Shown: one piece after another, positions 43,040 to 55,689 of the stretch
Layout of the letters: the number at the start of each line of letters is the position of its first letter
Numbering within the stretch: the first letter of the stretch is position 1
Assembly (NCBI RefSeq): GCF_010093595.1
Contig: NW_022985439.1
Coordinates: forward strand, 2,210,088 to 2,274,087
Source: Mytilinidion resinicola
Lineage: Eukaryota; Ascomycota; Dothideomycetes; Mytilinidiales; Mytilinidiaceae
Reading direction: 5' to 3'
Length of the DNA: 64,000 nucleotides
Notes under the pieces: generated by a model
The model's database searches: none
What the model saw: the letters and a program-made list of their open reading frames with translations, nothing else
Told to the model about the DNA's origin: nothing
Made by a program: the position numbers and the translations under genes

Positions 43040-45018
43040 AGGCGGTACCTCGAGTTTCAACAGCCTAGTTACGTTACGGGAGTTTGTTGGGTCTCGCTAG
43101 ACCATCACGAACCAGTCGAAGGGCAGCTCTACGAATCGGCGTCGCAAGGAGTCCAACAAGACGACACATGACTCGAGCTGTTGAGACGCTGCATGGCATT
43201 CGGATAGCCGGATCCACTCACGGCGAAGTCAGGTCCAAGATTGCTGAAATCGCAGTCTCGCAAGATGCCCTCGAAGCAGTCGGAAGAGCGCCCTGCGAAT
43301 CGGCATTCCACATGCTCTTCCAGAGGCATGAGTTACGCGTTGTTGAGATGCAACATACGTATCCGGATAGCCCGAGCATCCCAGGCATCGGATACCAATG
43401 TGTCTCTACCAAGGTACCTAGGTACATAACTGCCGCGATGACTCAACTGCAGAGCTCCAATCAGTCAATGCCTCAGCTCCCAAACATCACGATGTCCAAT
43501 TAGACTACCACGAAACGTTGGGCATCCCCTGGCGATCTTCCGTCAACAGCGTTCCATGTTATCCGGCTGCATATGGTGACAGCCCTATGGTGGTATCAGT
43601 GACATGTGAAAGCGGGTTCCTGGTTTTGTGGGTTGTTTGTTGGTGTTATCTCTCAACAGCACCCTAGCTCCATTGTTCGAGTCGTGAATCACAGGGGACG
43701 GGTTTGGCATGTGATAGTGGATGAATCTGGAAATAATAGAGGGTTGAGTTGGATATGCCTTCGGAAGATTGGGAGTTCTACGGTGTTCTATGCAGAAGAC
43801 TTGATGGAGACACAGAAGTATCGCCCAGGGGGCCACATGGTTGGGAAAGACGCGGAGCACCAAGGACATTCACTAGAGGACTAGCGCGATACCCGCCGCC
43901 TGGGTAGCTGGCTGTCGTAGAATTAAGCTGCCAGACTATACCATTCGAGAGTAACAAATAGGAGATATTTACAACACGTGTGCTATCGTTCATGCAATAC
44001 AGGGTACGGCGTCGGAACGGTGGCATGTGAATGTGGGACGAAAGTACCACCTCAGGTCACTTTCAAGCGACGTTCGGCCGAGCGACGACTTCCTGTACCC
44101 ACACATAGACGAAGATAGCTATCAGCATTGGCAAATGTGATTCGAAGGAAATGCAAGCTTGGTAGCGACAGAGCTGAAGTCAGGTCTCATCCAACAACAC
44201 CCTCTTCGCCCCCGCTCTCACGCAGCCCTCCTCTCTCGCGGGAAGCGCGTGCCACGACGACGTGCAGGGAAGAGCACCCAGCAGCGCGGTTGGCTGCATC
44301 GCTCGATCTCACATGCAGCAGCCAGCCCTCGCCCACGCAGACCCGGCAGCTGGAGCGGCTGTCGAATCAGCGCGGGCGCGAATGCGGTGCCTTGCGGATT
44401 GGGCCCTGCGGCTGCGTGGGGTGCCCTGGATGGAAGCTTATAGGCGCAAGATGCAGGAGCAGCGCGGCTTCTTTGGAGGCGCGCGGTGACATGGCCTGCT
44501 GCGATGGGCCAGCTTTGTCTGCAGTGGGCGAGTGTCGCGTCGTCCTTTGTCGACTGTGGCTCGCCATGTCGAGGCTGCAAGCATGACGCCAACGTGTCAG
44601 ATGGCCCGGTCAGCCCGCGCGATGCTCCAGGCAGACTGCACTGCGTCCTGGGCCACACGCCTGATCGGGACCACTCAGTCTCTGGGTCGTGATTCTCACA
44701 GTTCTGCCGTTCCGTGGGCCGGGTGCCGGTACGGTACGCCCGCTTCCCGCACTCGATAATTCCGCACCTGACCCGTGACGGTGACGGTGACGGTGACGGT
44801 GACGCCTCGTGCTGGCCTGTCTTACCGCTACATCAACTCGACCACACCCTCTCCGCCATTCCACGCCTGACCACCCCGTGTTGTGCCCCCCTACCCCAGA
44901 TCTTGCACAGCTTACCCGCCTGCTATTCTTATACTGGCCTCCCCGCCCGTTTCCCCAGGCCACACACGGCCCCACTGCGCCAGCGCCCGCCGAAGCGCAT
45001 GGCACCAACACTCAGCTC
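43040..45018. other. Intergenic, GC-rich toward the lipase gene
   Basis: About 2 kb. Frames at 43084-43503 and 43606-43884 (plus) lack known similarity. From about 44150 to 45000 the DNA is GC-rich, and open frames occur on both strands in several frames, a composition effect, so none is called. The final 150 bp is CCC/CTC-rich leader for the lipase gene. Confidence 0.4.
44776..44805 (+). repeat. GGTGAC hexanucleotide repeat
   Basis: About five perfect GTGACG/GGTGAC units about 215 bp upstream of the lipase ATG. Confidence 0.85.
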
Positions 45019-47683
45019 ATGTCCTTCCTCTACGATCCCGTCTTCCCCGGCGCGAACAAGCTCTTTGCGGGCGCAGACAATGGGGCGAAGGAGGAGCAGC
45101 GCGTGCTGCGGAAGAGCAGGAGCCATGCCGGTTTCCTCTCGCCGCTCATACAGCTCGTGCGCGACCCTGTCGGCACTATAGGCAGTGTTATATACGACGA
45201 CAGCTCAGCGATTGCTACGGATGGTGCCGAGGATGAAAGTCGCCGAGAAATACTGTACCTCCGCATGAGAGAGGTGGGCACACAATGGACCCTTCTTGTG
45301 ACATATCTGACATTCACAGGCCGAGACCTACGATGCATGGCGCGCCGCGGCTACCGAGCTGGACCTCCTCGAGGGCAACGATGCCTGGAAAGCCGAGCAC
45401 GAATCCCTCGAATACGACTACGCGCTCGTCGAAGCACGACTGAAGCAGCTGGACGAAGCTAGGGTCAACTGCGACGTCAAGAGAATGCTCTTCCTCATTC
45501 GGACGTCCCTGACTCGCGGGCTTGGAGGCATGGGAGACCTGCGCCTGTATAAACACTCCCACGTTGGCACAAAAGCTCTAATCGAACGCTATATCGACTC
45601 CGCCCAGAAGACGCTGCGAGCTCTGTTGGAAGTTTCGGCCAAGCAGAATGATGACGGCTGTCTGGAACACAGAGTCATACTGGAGCAGCTGCTGGCAGCC
45701 CGCCAGTCGTTCGGCAGAAGTGCGCTGCTGATGTCAGGAGGCGGGACCTTTGGCATGAACCACATTGGCGTCATCAAAAGCCTCTGGAACGCTCGACTTC
45801 TCCCTCGCATTATCTCGGGGGCCTCGGCCGGCAGCATTGTTTGCGCGGTTCTGTGCATCAAGACTGATGAGGAGATCCCCCAAGTCCTGGAGGAATTCTG
45901 CTATGGCGATCTCAACGTTTTCGATAGGCCCGGGCAGGAAGACTCCTATATGGACAAGGTTGTTCGATTCCTCAAGTACGGATCACTGTTCGAGATCACA
46001 CACCTGATCACCGTTATGAGGAACCTCCTCGGCGACATCACTTTCCAGGAAGCCTACAACCGCACCCGGAGGATATTGAATATCACTGTGTCCAGCGCCA
46101 GCTTATACGAATTGCCTCGGTTGCTCAATTATGTTACTGCTCCCAATGTCTTGATTTGGTCCGCCGTGGCCGCATCTTGCTCCGTTCCGTTTGTCTTTTT
46201 ACCGGCCTCTCTACTCGCTAAAGACCCCCGGACTGGAGAGGAAGTGCCCTGGAATCCCACGCCCAATGCTGGCTGGATTGATGGTTCGGTAGACAATGAT
46301 CTCCCGATGACTCGTCTGGCAGAAATGTTCAACGTCAATCATTTTATCGTCTCTCAAGTCAATCCGCACGTCGTTCCGTTTCTTGTAAAAGAGGAGGAAA
46401 TGGTCACAGCAGAAGCCCGGCAATCCAGCCAAGCCTTCACCGCCGGCCCTAGTTGGCTACACTACATGGCAAATCTTGCAAAAGGAGAGGCTTTACATCG
46501 ACTCCACGTTCTTGCAGAACTAGGTGTATTCCCTAACTATCTTACCAAGATGAGGTCTATTCTCAACCAACGATACTCTGGAGACATTACCATCTTTCCC
46601 GCTATCTCACTCGCTCATTTTCCTAAAGTCCTTAGCAACCCGACTACAGAATACATGCTGCAATGCACCCTCACCGGCGAGCGAGCAACCTGGCCGAAAT
46701 TATCACGCGTCCAAAACCACGTCGCTATCGAACTCGCTCTAGATGAAACAATCCGGCAGCTTCGAGCTCGCGTCGTATTCAGTCCCAGTCAAGTAGACCT
46801 CCGTCTAAGCAGCTTTACCCGGCCCCTATCCCAGGGCGACGAACGCGCACCACGACACCGCTCGAGACCCCCTCACAAAATCACCCGCTTCGAACACGAC
46901 CACAGCCTTTCCAAGCGTGGCTCTCAAACCTCACTCCGCCGCAAACTCCACACCCCCCTGAAATTCCCGCCGGGGATGCAACCACTATCGAACACCAAAC
47001 CCTATCTCCCCTCCCACTCCAACGCCGTCCGCCGCCTCAGCAACCCTGACCCTCAACACATCCGCTTCAACCCCTCCAACTTCAGCGCCGCCGACCTCCT
47101 TACCTCAGACGACGACTCCGATTGCATATCAGACGGCGACACCGAACTGCCCCCCTCCCCGCCGCTCTCCCCATCAACCCCCTCGTCTACGATCCCAAAC
47201 CTGTGGCCGTCGACCCGCCAGCTCTTCCCCTCCGTCTCGCAGCCCAGCACCCCCTCGCTCTCCTCCCGCACCTTCGCCCACCACCGTACCAGCTCGTCGC
47301 TAAACCTGGCCATGACTAAAACCGCGCCCCCCGCCGTCGCCGTCCCCAGCTCGCCGGAGCGGAAATACAAAGCCCTCTTCCACCTTCCCCCCACTGCCGC
47401 GGGCGAGAACACGGGGCTGCTGCCGCGACCGGGCACGCCGCGGTATGGCCTGACGCGCTCGCGGTCGGAGCTCGCGCCGCCGCCGCCGGTGGTGCCGCAG
47501 AAGGACGGGGCGGTGGATGTGGACCAGGGTGGGAAGGAGACGAAGAAGGAGAAGAAGGAGCGGAAGCGGCGGGAGAAGAGTGGGGCCGGGGGTTTGGGGT
47601 TGTTGTTGGATATTTCGGGGACCAGGGGGATGATGTTGCGGCGGAAGAGGAGTCGGAGTCGGGGGAGTGGGGGGGTTGGGTGA
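45019..47683 (+). CDS. Patatin-type triacylglycerol lipase (Tgl3/4/5-like)
   Basis: Exons 45019-45273 and 45320-47683; 872 residues. The 46-bp intron joins LRMRE to AETYDAWRAAATELD in phase 0. The N-terminal region has 'LIQLVRDPVGTIGSVIYDD' and 'LYKHSHVGTKALIERYI', shared by fungal TAG lipases. The patatin domain has the oxyanion loop SGGGTFGMNHIGV, the nucleophile elbow GASAG (Ser254) and the dyad Asp in DGSVDNDLP (Asp406). The C-terminal about 300 residues are Ser/Pro-rich and basic, likely disordered and phosphorylated, ending in RKRSRSRGSGG. By family it hydrolyses triacylglycerol at lipid droplets and may have lysophospholipid acyltransferase activity. The match is closest to the Tgl4/Tgl5 type; the exact orthologue is not fixed. 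Confidence 0.9.
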
Positions 47684-48368
47684 GGAGGGATGTTTGAAAA
47701 AAAAGGGGGGGGGAGATATGATTGACATTTCTTTGTTGATACCAAGACGAGGAGGACATCATTGTGTTTCGTTCATTTGATACTAAGATTCAGTCGCTGT
47801 GAGTAGCGCATTTTTTTCTCTTTTGTTTTGGTTGGAAGCGCGGGTATTTGGGTTGGGGGTTGGGGTTGGGTTTGGGTTGGATTGGATTGCATTAGCGTGC
47901 CTGTAGATGGTGGAATTGGTAGGGCATTTGGGTGGGGTGTTTTGATCTTTTGGGCAGAATGATAAATAAGATTAGATGGGCTGGGATTTGATGCACCAAG
48001 ACGGATGCAAAAGATTACATGAGATGGGCATAAAAGATGGATATAGCTGCGATTGGGGGTGTGGGTGGTGGTATATACAAGACGTCTCTACAGATTTCGT
48101 AGAATATATATATATAGTACAAGTTACGATAACATCAAAGCCATTCGTTCCACATGCGGAATGGCAAACCCCTTTATGCAAAATTCGTGGTTTGATATAC
48201 ATTACCGTCATCTCGTTGACTTCGTTCGTTCGCTGGTTGGGTTTTGGGGAGGTGGGGAGATATCCTTTTATATACGTGACGTATTCGCCTTTTTTGAATG
48301 CGTTCTTGCGTTTTTTGTTTTTTTGGGTCGGCCGGCGAGGGGGTTTGGCACAGAAAGATATAGACAAA
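47684..48368. other. Intergenic between convergent genes, G-rich
   Basis: Contains a run of A8 then G9 (about 47698-47714) and a GGGTTGGGGGTTGGGGTTGGG tract (about 47850-47875) with quadruplex-forming potential. No gene seen. Confidence 0.5.
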
Positions 48369-49769
48369 CTACTCCTCCTTCGAAGGCGACGGAGCCGGCG
48401 GCGGTGGCGGCGTCGGCGTCACCCCCGCCGCGGCCATGGCTGGGGGCAGCGGCTCGATGCGCGGGAGAATCTTCCTCTCCTTGCCCTGGAAAACTGTGCA
48501 TCACATCCGCATTAGCATTCCTCATCAACCCCCCAAAAAAGATGCCAAATACAGATCTAGATCCCAGCTCTCCGGCTCCCACCTCCTTCATGGATACGCG
48601 CGAGCAGTTTCGTTTGCGTCGGCCGGGAGCAATGGTAAAGGGGCCCCCCGGGGGGGGGGGGGGGAGGAGGTGGTGTGGAATAGCAAAAGTCTTCGGGGTT
48701 CCGCAAAAGAAAGAGACGGGAGGGGGTACTACTCACATCGCCCGTACAGCTCGTACCCCGTCACCACCGCAATCGGCAGCGCGCACATGATCGCCGTGAC
48801 GCGGAACGCGGCGCCTTTGTATTTCTTGGGGAGGGGGCCCGGCATCTCGCTCATGCTGCCGCTGCTGCTGCTGCCCCCGCCGACGATGGCGCCGATGGCG
48901 TTGGGGGCGCTGGGGAGGGGGGCGGGGGTGGGTGCTGCTGGCGCGGGGGTGGGTGTCTGCGCGGTGGGTTTTGGAGGTGGTGGTGGGGGAGGGTCGAGGG
49001 GGGAGCCTTTGGGGGGGATGCGGGAGGGGCGGTAGGGGAGGGGTTTGGAGGCGGGTTTGGGGGTGGAGGACGGTTTTGGTGGTAGTTGCGGTTTTGGCGC
49101 TGACGCGACGGGGGGAGGTGGCGGTTTTGGGAGGGAGGTCGGGGGGGGAGTTGGGATTTGTGGTTTTGCGGAGGAGGCTGAAGTGAAGCTTGGTTGTGGT
49201 TGTGGGTTTGTAGCGGACGGGGACGTTGGGGGAGGTGCTGAAGGTGTCTTTGGGGTTGGTGTCGGGGTAGATTTCGGTGGTATTGGGACTTCGGGGGGAA
49301 GTTTTGAGGAGGGGGCGGGTTGCGGAGGTGTTGTTGCTGCTGCTGTGGTCCTCGAGGCCGAGGGTGAGGGCTGCGCTTTCGCAACTACTTCCACTCTTGG
49401 AGGCGTATTAGTCGCCTTGAAGGCCCCGTTTGAGGCCACTTCCTGCAATATCTTCGACGACGATGGTGTAGTGGGAGTCGGTTGCTTCGGCGGGACGACG
49501 GTCTTCACCACGTTTGCTCCTTTCGCCGCCATGTCCACCTCTTTCGCCTTCGTTCTATTACTAGGTTTGACTATTTCCTTCTCTGGTATTTTCTCTATCT
49601 TTTTCGCGGGGCTCAATGGCGCTCCCTTCGTCGCTTTCGTCGATGCTTTGCGCGTGGTGGTGGGTTTCTTCGGAGGTTCGACGACAATCGCCGCTGCTGC
49701 AGGTGCTTCTTCGCTAGCCGCAGGTTTCTTAGGCCGGCCTCTCTTGCGCACGGCTTCGGTGGCGGACAT
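48369..49769 (-). CDS. AT-hook / proline-rich protein with C-terminal membrane span
   Basis: Exons 49769-48737 and 48493-48369; 385 residues. The intron is unusually long here (243 bp) and contains a C6-G15 homopolymer. The N-terminus has an AT-hook core, KRGRPKKPA (about residues 8-16), then Lys/Ala/Pro-rich sequence and a long Pro/Thr/Ser-rich disordered stretch with PPPPPPP runs. Near the end PLPKKYKGAAFRVTAIMCAL leads into a single hydrophobic segment (VTAIMCALPIAVVTGYELYG). The second exon gives FFQGKERKILPRIEPLPP and a Pro/Ser tail ending SKEE. The C-terminal module is a conserved fungal element that I cannot name. DNA binding by the AT hook and membrane anchoring are inferences; the low-complexity middle makes orthology hard to judge. 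Confidence 0.65.
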
Positions 49770-50843
49770 GTTGGCAGGCTGTCTTTAATGGTTGAAGGGC
49801 AAAATTGGGGATTTTTGATGTGACGCGAAAAAGCGCGTCCGAGATTTCGGCACATCAGGAGAAACGGGCGGCACGGGCCAGATGTGGGTGCCTGCGCGAG
49901 GTTTGAAGGGGTTGAAACGACAACTCATCGCATCTTTGCTCTCCTTCCCAGATTTCTATCTTTATAGGGAAAAAGGATTCCGTTTAGATGTCCAACGAGA
50001 CTACGGGCAATGAAGTTGATTGCTTTGTGGGGCGGCAGCGTGGATAGGTTGCATTTGGGCCAATCAGGGGACGATTCGAGAAGGTAGGCCAAGATGTTCT
50101 CTACCTAACTTCATCTCAAAGTCCCCCATTCATCACTAAGATCATCTCCTATCTATCTATATTCTTCAGGATCAGTATTAATCTAGTACGTCAGTGCGCC
50201 AGATGGTTTTCCGTGAAAGATGCAAGTTCAAGAGACAAATATATATCGAAGATTGGAGCCTGATATCATTGTCATATGATACATTACCCGATAGAGTCTG
50301 ACACATTGCTTTACACCCATCCCAAATATAAAGGCTTTATGTCAAGGCTCCCACCGCCGCGGATCCTGAGATCCCTCAACGTGGAAGAAGCCAAAGAAGC
50401 GCCCAAACCACGAGACCTAACGCCCAAGTCTGCGCGCTATGAACGGATATAGCGAGGAGGCATCCAGGGATACGACGATGGGAGTGCTATCAAGCTCGCC
50501 GCGAGGCCGATTCAAAAACTGCAGTTTGAGATTTCAAGTATTACGTGGAGTAGTTAATGAAGTGAAATCTAATGGCTCTCTAGAACGGGGTATATGTCAG
50601 CTTCCTCTCACGGCGAGAGAAAGTGATATGATAGCGAGAGTGATATTCTTGGGCTCTTGCGTTCCGCATATCCCACGAAGGGAGAATGGCTCGATTAGCG
50701 AAGAGAAAAGGCCATTCCCTGTTAGTAATACGTACCTGCATCGAGCGATGGGGGGGGGGAAGCAATGCGAAAACAGAAGCATGGTATCGAGGTCGTCGAT
50801 CTGATCTAAGTCCGCCGCTCTTTCTGACTCTCCTTCTCCCCCA
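49770..50843. other. Intergenic
   Basis: Upstream of the AT-hook gene and downstream of the second regulator. Frames at 50439-50804 (plus) and others overlap without recognisable similarity. A G10 run is present near 50751. Nothing called. Confidence 0.4.
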
Positions 50844-52922
50844 TCAACCTTCCCCTTCCCACCCCCAAACCCGCTTCAAATATTTCTGTGCAGTCCCAGT
50901 CGGCCACCCATGTTTCTCCTCGTTCTTTACAAGCAGCCACATCATTCCGTCCTGCTCCTCCCTCCCTACATCACAGAAATGCTCCCCGCACATAGTCAGC
51001 GCCGTGCTCGTCATCGTCATCGCGGGCGCTAGCCATGGATTGCACAGTGCGATGCCGCAAAGAGCCCGAACGTTCTCGCGGACGGTCGTGTCGAGGGCGT
51101 GAAGAGCACGGGCAGCGGTGCGGAGGTGCAGGATGGTCGCAGAAGAGGATGGTAGTTCTTGGTGTAGGGCGGGGTTGTGGATAGCGAGGAGAATGCAGGA
51201 GACGTGGTAGTAGAGGGAGGCGGTAACTTGGATAGGGAGGTGGAAGTAAATGCTCGGGAAGATGTCCCCGGGCGCTGGAGATGCTGAGTACGTCGGGCTG
51301 AAGTGTGGAGGATGGGATTCGTGCCACTCTCTTGTATAGCGCGTCAGCTGGTCCCATTGCGCTTTTCGGCGCAGGCCTTTGTTTACGCCAGGGCTTGATC
51401 TAGGGTCGAGAGCTGGCCCGTAGCAAAAGGTGAGGACGTCGGCGAAGTTGACCATGATGCGGTACACCCATGTGCAGTCATCGGCAGGAGAACATGTGCG
51501 GTCGATGTTGCAGTGGGAAAGGAGTGCTTGTGCAACGGGTCGCTGGGTGATGAACGCCATGAACATCTCCTGGTGGAGGCCAGCCCAAAAGGCCGCTTGA
51601 GAAAGACCGCCGGCTGTGGCAGCCGAGCGCTCTTGCGCGTTTACGAGAACTTGGATGCCTTTCAGGTGACGTTGATTATCGCAGCCGCTGAGGGGAACTG
51701 CCAAGCTGTGTTAGCCGAGTTAAGTACCGTATGTTTTTCCAATTCCTGGTTATTGGGAAATGAATGTGGAGGGCTTACCATCCAACTCTTCCAGCAGACG
51801 AAGACAAACCATAGCACACAGAATATCCTCCTCTATAATCGCCTGCGTCTCGTTGACCACGGGCATGAGCAAATCGATACATCGCTTGAAATACTGATCA
51901 GAAATATAGGGATTCATGTCACTGATCCGGCTGAGATGCCGAGCGGAGAGTGCAAATATTGCTTGCTGTAGTGGCACGCATTGTGCAGCTCGATGGGGAA
52001 CTACTCGTGCAAAGTGTTGAGCTGGATCCAAAACATCGAACCAGCTAGCTAACACTTGTACGTAGTGGTGCATCAAAAGACATTCTTCGTTGTTCTGAAG
52101 AGACCATCTTGATTTTACGTGCTGTGACGGCTCGGTTCGTTGTAGGGCCGTTACGACGAAGATTGCGGAGGTGGATGGGGTTGGAAGAGCGGGAAAGCTA
52201 GATACTTCCAAAGGTTCGCAATGCATTGCTGGCCCTGGAGCGCCATCTACCTGGCTCATCCAAGGCGGCATAGAAACGTAATTCGGCGTAGGAGAGCATG
52301 ATAGGGCCAGCGGCTGCTCCCAGCCGAACGATTGAGGCGATGGAGTTGGAGAATATGCCGATAGCGGTATACTTTCATGTCCTCCTCGACTTGAATGGGT
52401 AGACCAGATGGATTGTGAGCTGGGCCGCAGATACCATTGGGGGCTTCCGTGCTCGGTGGTTTGGTCATTCCCGTAAATGCCCTTGAGCTCTGGAGTTTCA
52501 TCGATGTAGACCACTGCAAGGACGTTAGACGGTTGTTATTGAAAGAGCAGGTTACTTGCAGGATTCTGATGGTTTCACCCAGGTTTGATCGCTTGAAAAA
52601 TCGTAGCTTCGTTGACCATAGCCTTTGGAAGAAGTGATGCTAGGATTAAGTCCGTGGCGGAATTGGATATCCTCATCTCTTTGGCAGTCCAGACCCTGAG
52701 TGATGCAGCTTACGCAAGATTCTTTCTCGTGCTCGCCTTTCAGCAAGAGTATTAGATATGTTCAGAACCTGGCTTGAAGGTGGCATTTTTACCGTATACG
52801 CATTTCCGATGATTGTATCGGCAATTCGTGCTGATAGTGCAGATCGATTAGCTTCGCAGTTATCAGAACCATCTAAGTGGGAGCTCCTACCATCCTGTTC
52901 CTCTTTTTGTGGAGTCGGTCAT
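50844..52922 (-). CDS. Zn2Cys6 transcription factor (five exons, one GC-AG intron)
   Basis: Exons 52922-52891, 52830-52793, 52736-52560, 52513-51779 and 51697-50844; 611 residues. The zinc cluster is assembled from exons 1-3: Cys11, 14, 21, 31, 34 and 41 (GCTNCRYNHRKC, then SCVSCITQGLDC). Intron 3 only keeps frame with a GC donor (GCAAGT at 52559) and a CAG acceptor. Intron 4 joins LLEELD to VPLSGCDNQRHLKGIQVL. The regulatory domain (LLMHHYVQVLASWFDVLDP, LQQAIFALSARHL) and the C-terminal GMMWLLVKNEEKHGWPTGTA are typical of fungal_trans_2/ARCA-like regulators. It is a nuclear regulator; with the P450/transporter pair 2.8 kb away it might act locally, but nothing proves this. Confidence 0.82.
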
Positions 52923-53179
52923 TGAGCATTGCGTTCGAGGGACATGGGAACGACGCTTGGGTAAAAGGCAGCATTCCCTTATTTGTAGGTAAAGGCATTT
53001 CCCCAGGTTTCGGTGGCTGATCCCGCGTGCGGGGAAGATATGATGCAGAAAAAAGGTTAGCTGGCGAAACGGGCAATTCTCTCCGCAGAAGTCGGACGGC
53101 AGGACGGTCGAGTCATGTAAAGCTCTACACTAAAACACTTAGTAAGCAGAGACTCTCTAAGTTAACTTAGTTATTATAT

Positions 53180-53222
53180 GGGCACCACTATTCGGACATA
53201 CCCCTTCGTCAGGCGGGCATAC
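53180..53222 (+). repeat. Solo end of the GGGCRCC inverted-repeat family
   Basis: GGGCACCACTATTCGGACAT and the following CATACCACGTGA-like words match the ends of the element at 29724-30761. No partner end was found nearby, so this is a solo or truncated copy, set in TA-rich sequence (53130-53180). Confidence 0.6.
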
Positions 53223-53309
53223 CACGTGATAAAGCCACACTATGAATTGGAAGGACGAGCTAATTACGAGCTCCGGTGAAGTAGTTTGGTCCTAGGTAAT
53301 GGTCGAATG

Positions 53310-55027
53310 TTATACTAGCCGTAAGGTTTCTTTCCGTGCATGAAAAATGTTCGGCCCCTCCAATGCCTCCTCAAAGGAGCCAATTCCAATTCCCTCGTAG
53401 GAATTCGTATCCTTGTTTACTTGCCTCAGGAACAAGACAAATCTTTTGATATATTCACTGCTTTGGAGATATGTACCGACATGCACGTAGGATATGCTGA
53501 GGCTGTGTTCCTGAATTACGGTGTAGTTTTCTTCACCTTCAAAATCCGTACACATCCAGTCGCCGAGCCCTTCTTTGGTAATGCGCACATTGATTGTACT
53601 GAAAGGCCAAACCTCAGATTCGGGGACCAACTCCACTTGGGCGGGTTCCAGAGCGCCACGAATTATGAGATCTGCAGAGATGAGGCGTCCAGTTAATTCA
53701 GGGCCATCCCACTCACATGAGAAGTTGTCAACGTCGATGTCTGGTACCGGGCCATGATATGCCGCAGTTTTCGAATCGTAGTCGATTGCCTCCACAACGG
53801 ATAACTAGGACCAAGTTGGCATAAAAAATTCGGCTCGTTTGATTCGTGCGGTAGGAGTAATCCCCATTGGCTTCCAGAGCAACCCTAAAGGGATATCGCT
53901 TCTCCACAACCCCAAAACAGAAGTGTCATTATTCTCTTGAGCGAAGTGATGTATAACGCCAGATAAGGCGGCCAACCGATCGGATGCGTGACTTGTTTCC
54001 CTACTTGAGTAGTCCTTGGCCCACTTCGACCAATCACGGACAGTCAACAAGCCATTATTATGTCTGCTTCGAAGCGAGGAGACATATCCGGTGTGATCTA
54101 TCCACCCTTCGCTCGTCATACGATTAAAGACGTAGTCGCAAAGCCAAAGGATTTCGTTTTTCACAAATATAAGTAATCGGCGGGAAAGTACTGACTCCTG
54201 AAATGCCCATCCGCGGCCGTAGAGCGGGGAAGAGTGGAGTGCGAACTCCACATCTAGAAGAAGATAGTAGGTTGATAGTCCACCGTTAGATTCCCGTGGA
54301 GTTCGACATTTTTCTGAGATCCAACTAAGCTTCAGGAACCCGTCCTGACAGTCCGCTGCCGAAGCAGCCATGATAGTTATATACGCGTTCCCGTATACAG
54401 AAGCCATGTTATTGGCCTCGACCGCCCATTCCCCATCATGTATGCTAATCCCATTTTTGGAATCGAAGACAGCCTTCTGAACAATGCACAATGCATCGAC
54501 CCACAAATATCGGATACCGAGTTTCCAGGTGACCAGGATCGCATCTTTGATAGTCTGTGGTAAAGGTCCCAGGGAATGCGCTTTTGGTGTTCTTCTAGCC
54601 TTTTAATGGTGGTGAGGTAGTTAGCACCTGAGGTGCCCCAACAGTACGAAAGTGCGGCGTAGTGTTCTTTGCGGCCCTCGCCCTTGATAAGATGGATCGA
54701 TTCAAAATCGTTCGGCCGACCGACGTCAATGACCCGAGTAGGTAGGGCAGCAGGCGTTTCGGAACATTTGCAGTAGTCAGAATGATATGAATTGCACACG
54801 TCCATGCGTTCTAGTACAAAGGAAGAAATGAGAGACATTTGCTCATCAAAGCTAAGGTCCCTTGTATCAGGGTCCTCGTTTGAGGTTGGCGGCAGCCACA
54901 GAGAAGAGCGCCTCGAAAAATCCGCGTCGGCCGAACGGAGTGAAGGATCCTGGCTGCTATCGACGAATTCTGATGACTCTTGACGAGATTCTTTTTTGAG
55001 CCTTGAAAGACAGGTTCCCATGGCCAA
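53310..55027 (-). pseudogene. HET-domain protein, disrupted
   Basis: Read 55027 to 53310. The N-terminal part contains the HET entry motif HYAALSYCWGTSGANYLTTI and ends RIPWD. A one-base deletion near 54566 shifts the frame, and the next frame resumes exactly with PLPQTIKDAILVTWKLGIRY and LWVDALCIVQ. It continues with YGNAYITIMAASAADCQDGF, GRGWAFQESVLSRRLL and PTWS, where a TAG (53805-53807) stands in place of the usual Trp. The frame then continues open (LSVVEAIDYDS) to 53310. A single frameshift and one TGG-to-TAG change thus inactivate an otherwise complete gene. Start taken at the MAMGTCLSRL ATG region, not certain. Confidence 0.8.
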
Positions 55028-55689
55028 ATGCTGTACCGGTCGCTTGATGATAATGAGAGTCTTCTAGATACGGGTCCTGCTCTTGCTGCACTATTCTGGG
55101 TTCACTCTTTGTATGTCCAAGATTGAAGCCACGTCCAGAGCACGGCACCGGGTGCTTATGCTCGCAAGTAAGCCTTAGGTCAGTGAGAACGGTGGTTGAA
55201 GTTTCGTGCTGGATCTATTAGGATCTAGATCTTAATTGGAGGCTGGAGCCATAGCCCTGGCTCTAGACTTCGTCATTTCAGGAGCCAGACGTTCATTTAA
55301 GAATGGGGGATGAGGCTTGAGGAGGAAAAGAACGTTCGCGCAATGTTGACCAGAGCAACGACCCGCCTCCGCACTGTCATTTCGTCTAGGCGCCCTTGCA
55401 AATTTTAACCTTGTCAATGCGGCGAAGCTCATAGGTCAAGGTCGGCGAGGCTGAAGGCGTCGAGGTGTTGGAGGCAAGGCTGAGCAGACCTGGGAGACCA
55501 GAGCCGAACTCAGCCACAGCGGCTTCAGGTCACGTGTGCGGGAGATCGGGCAGCCAGCAGATTGGGGTGTTGAAACGCCCGATATAGGGCTAAGGGCTAG
55601 CTAAGTGTAGATCATGGTTCAAAGCGACTTTATATCTTTTAAGCCTGATGAATATTGGGAAGAAAAATCAATGATCTGTAAATTTCCGT
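55028..55689. other. Intergenic
   Basis: Downstream of the P450 gene and upstream of the HET pseudogene. Nothing recognised. Confidence 0.4.

Noticed and set aside
44128..45011. Several long open frames on both strands before the lipase gene
   Set aside because: They overlap in many frames in GC-rich DNA, many lack ATG starts, and none resembles a known protein.
48641..48664. C6-G15 homopolymer as a biological signal
   Set aside because: Lies within an intron and its length is likely affected by sequencing or assembly; no inference drawn.
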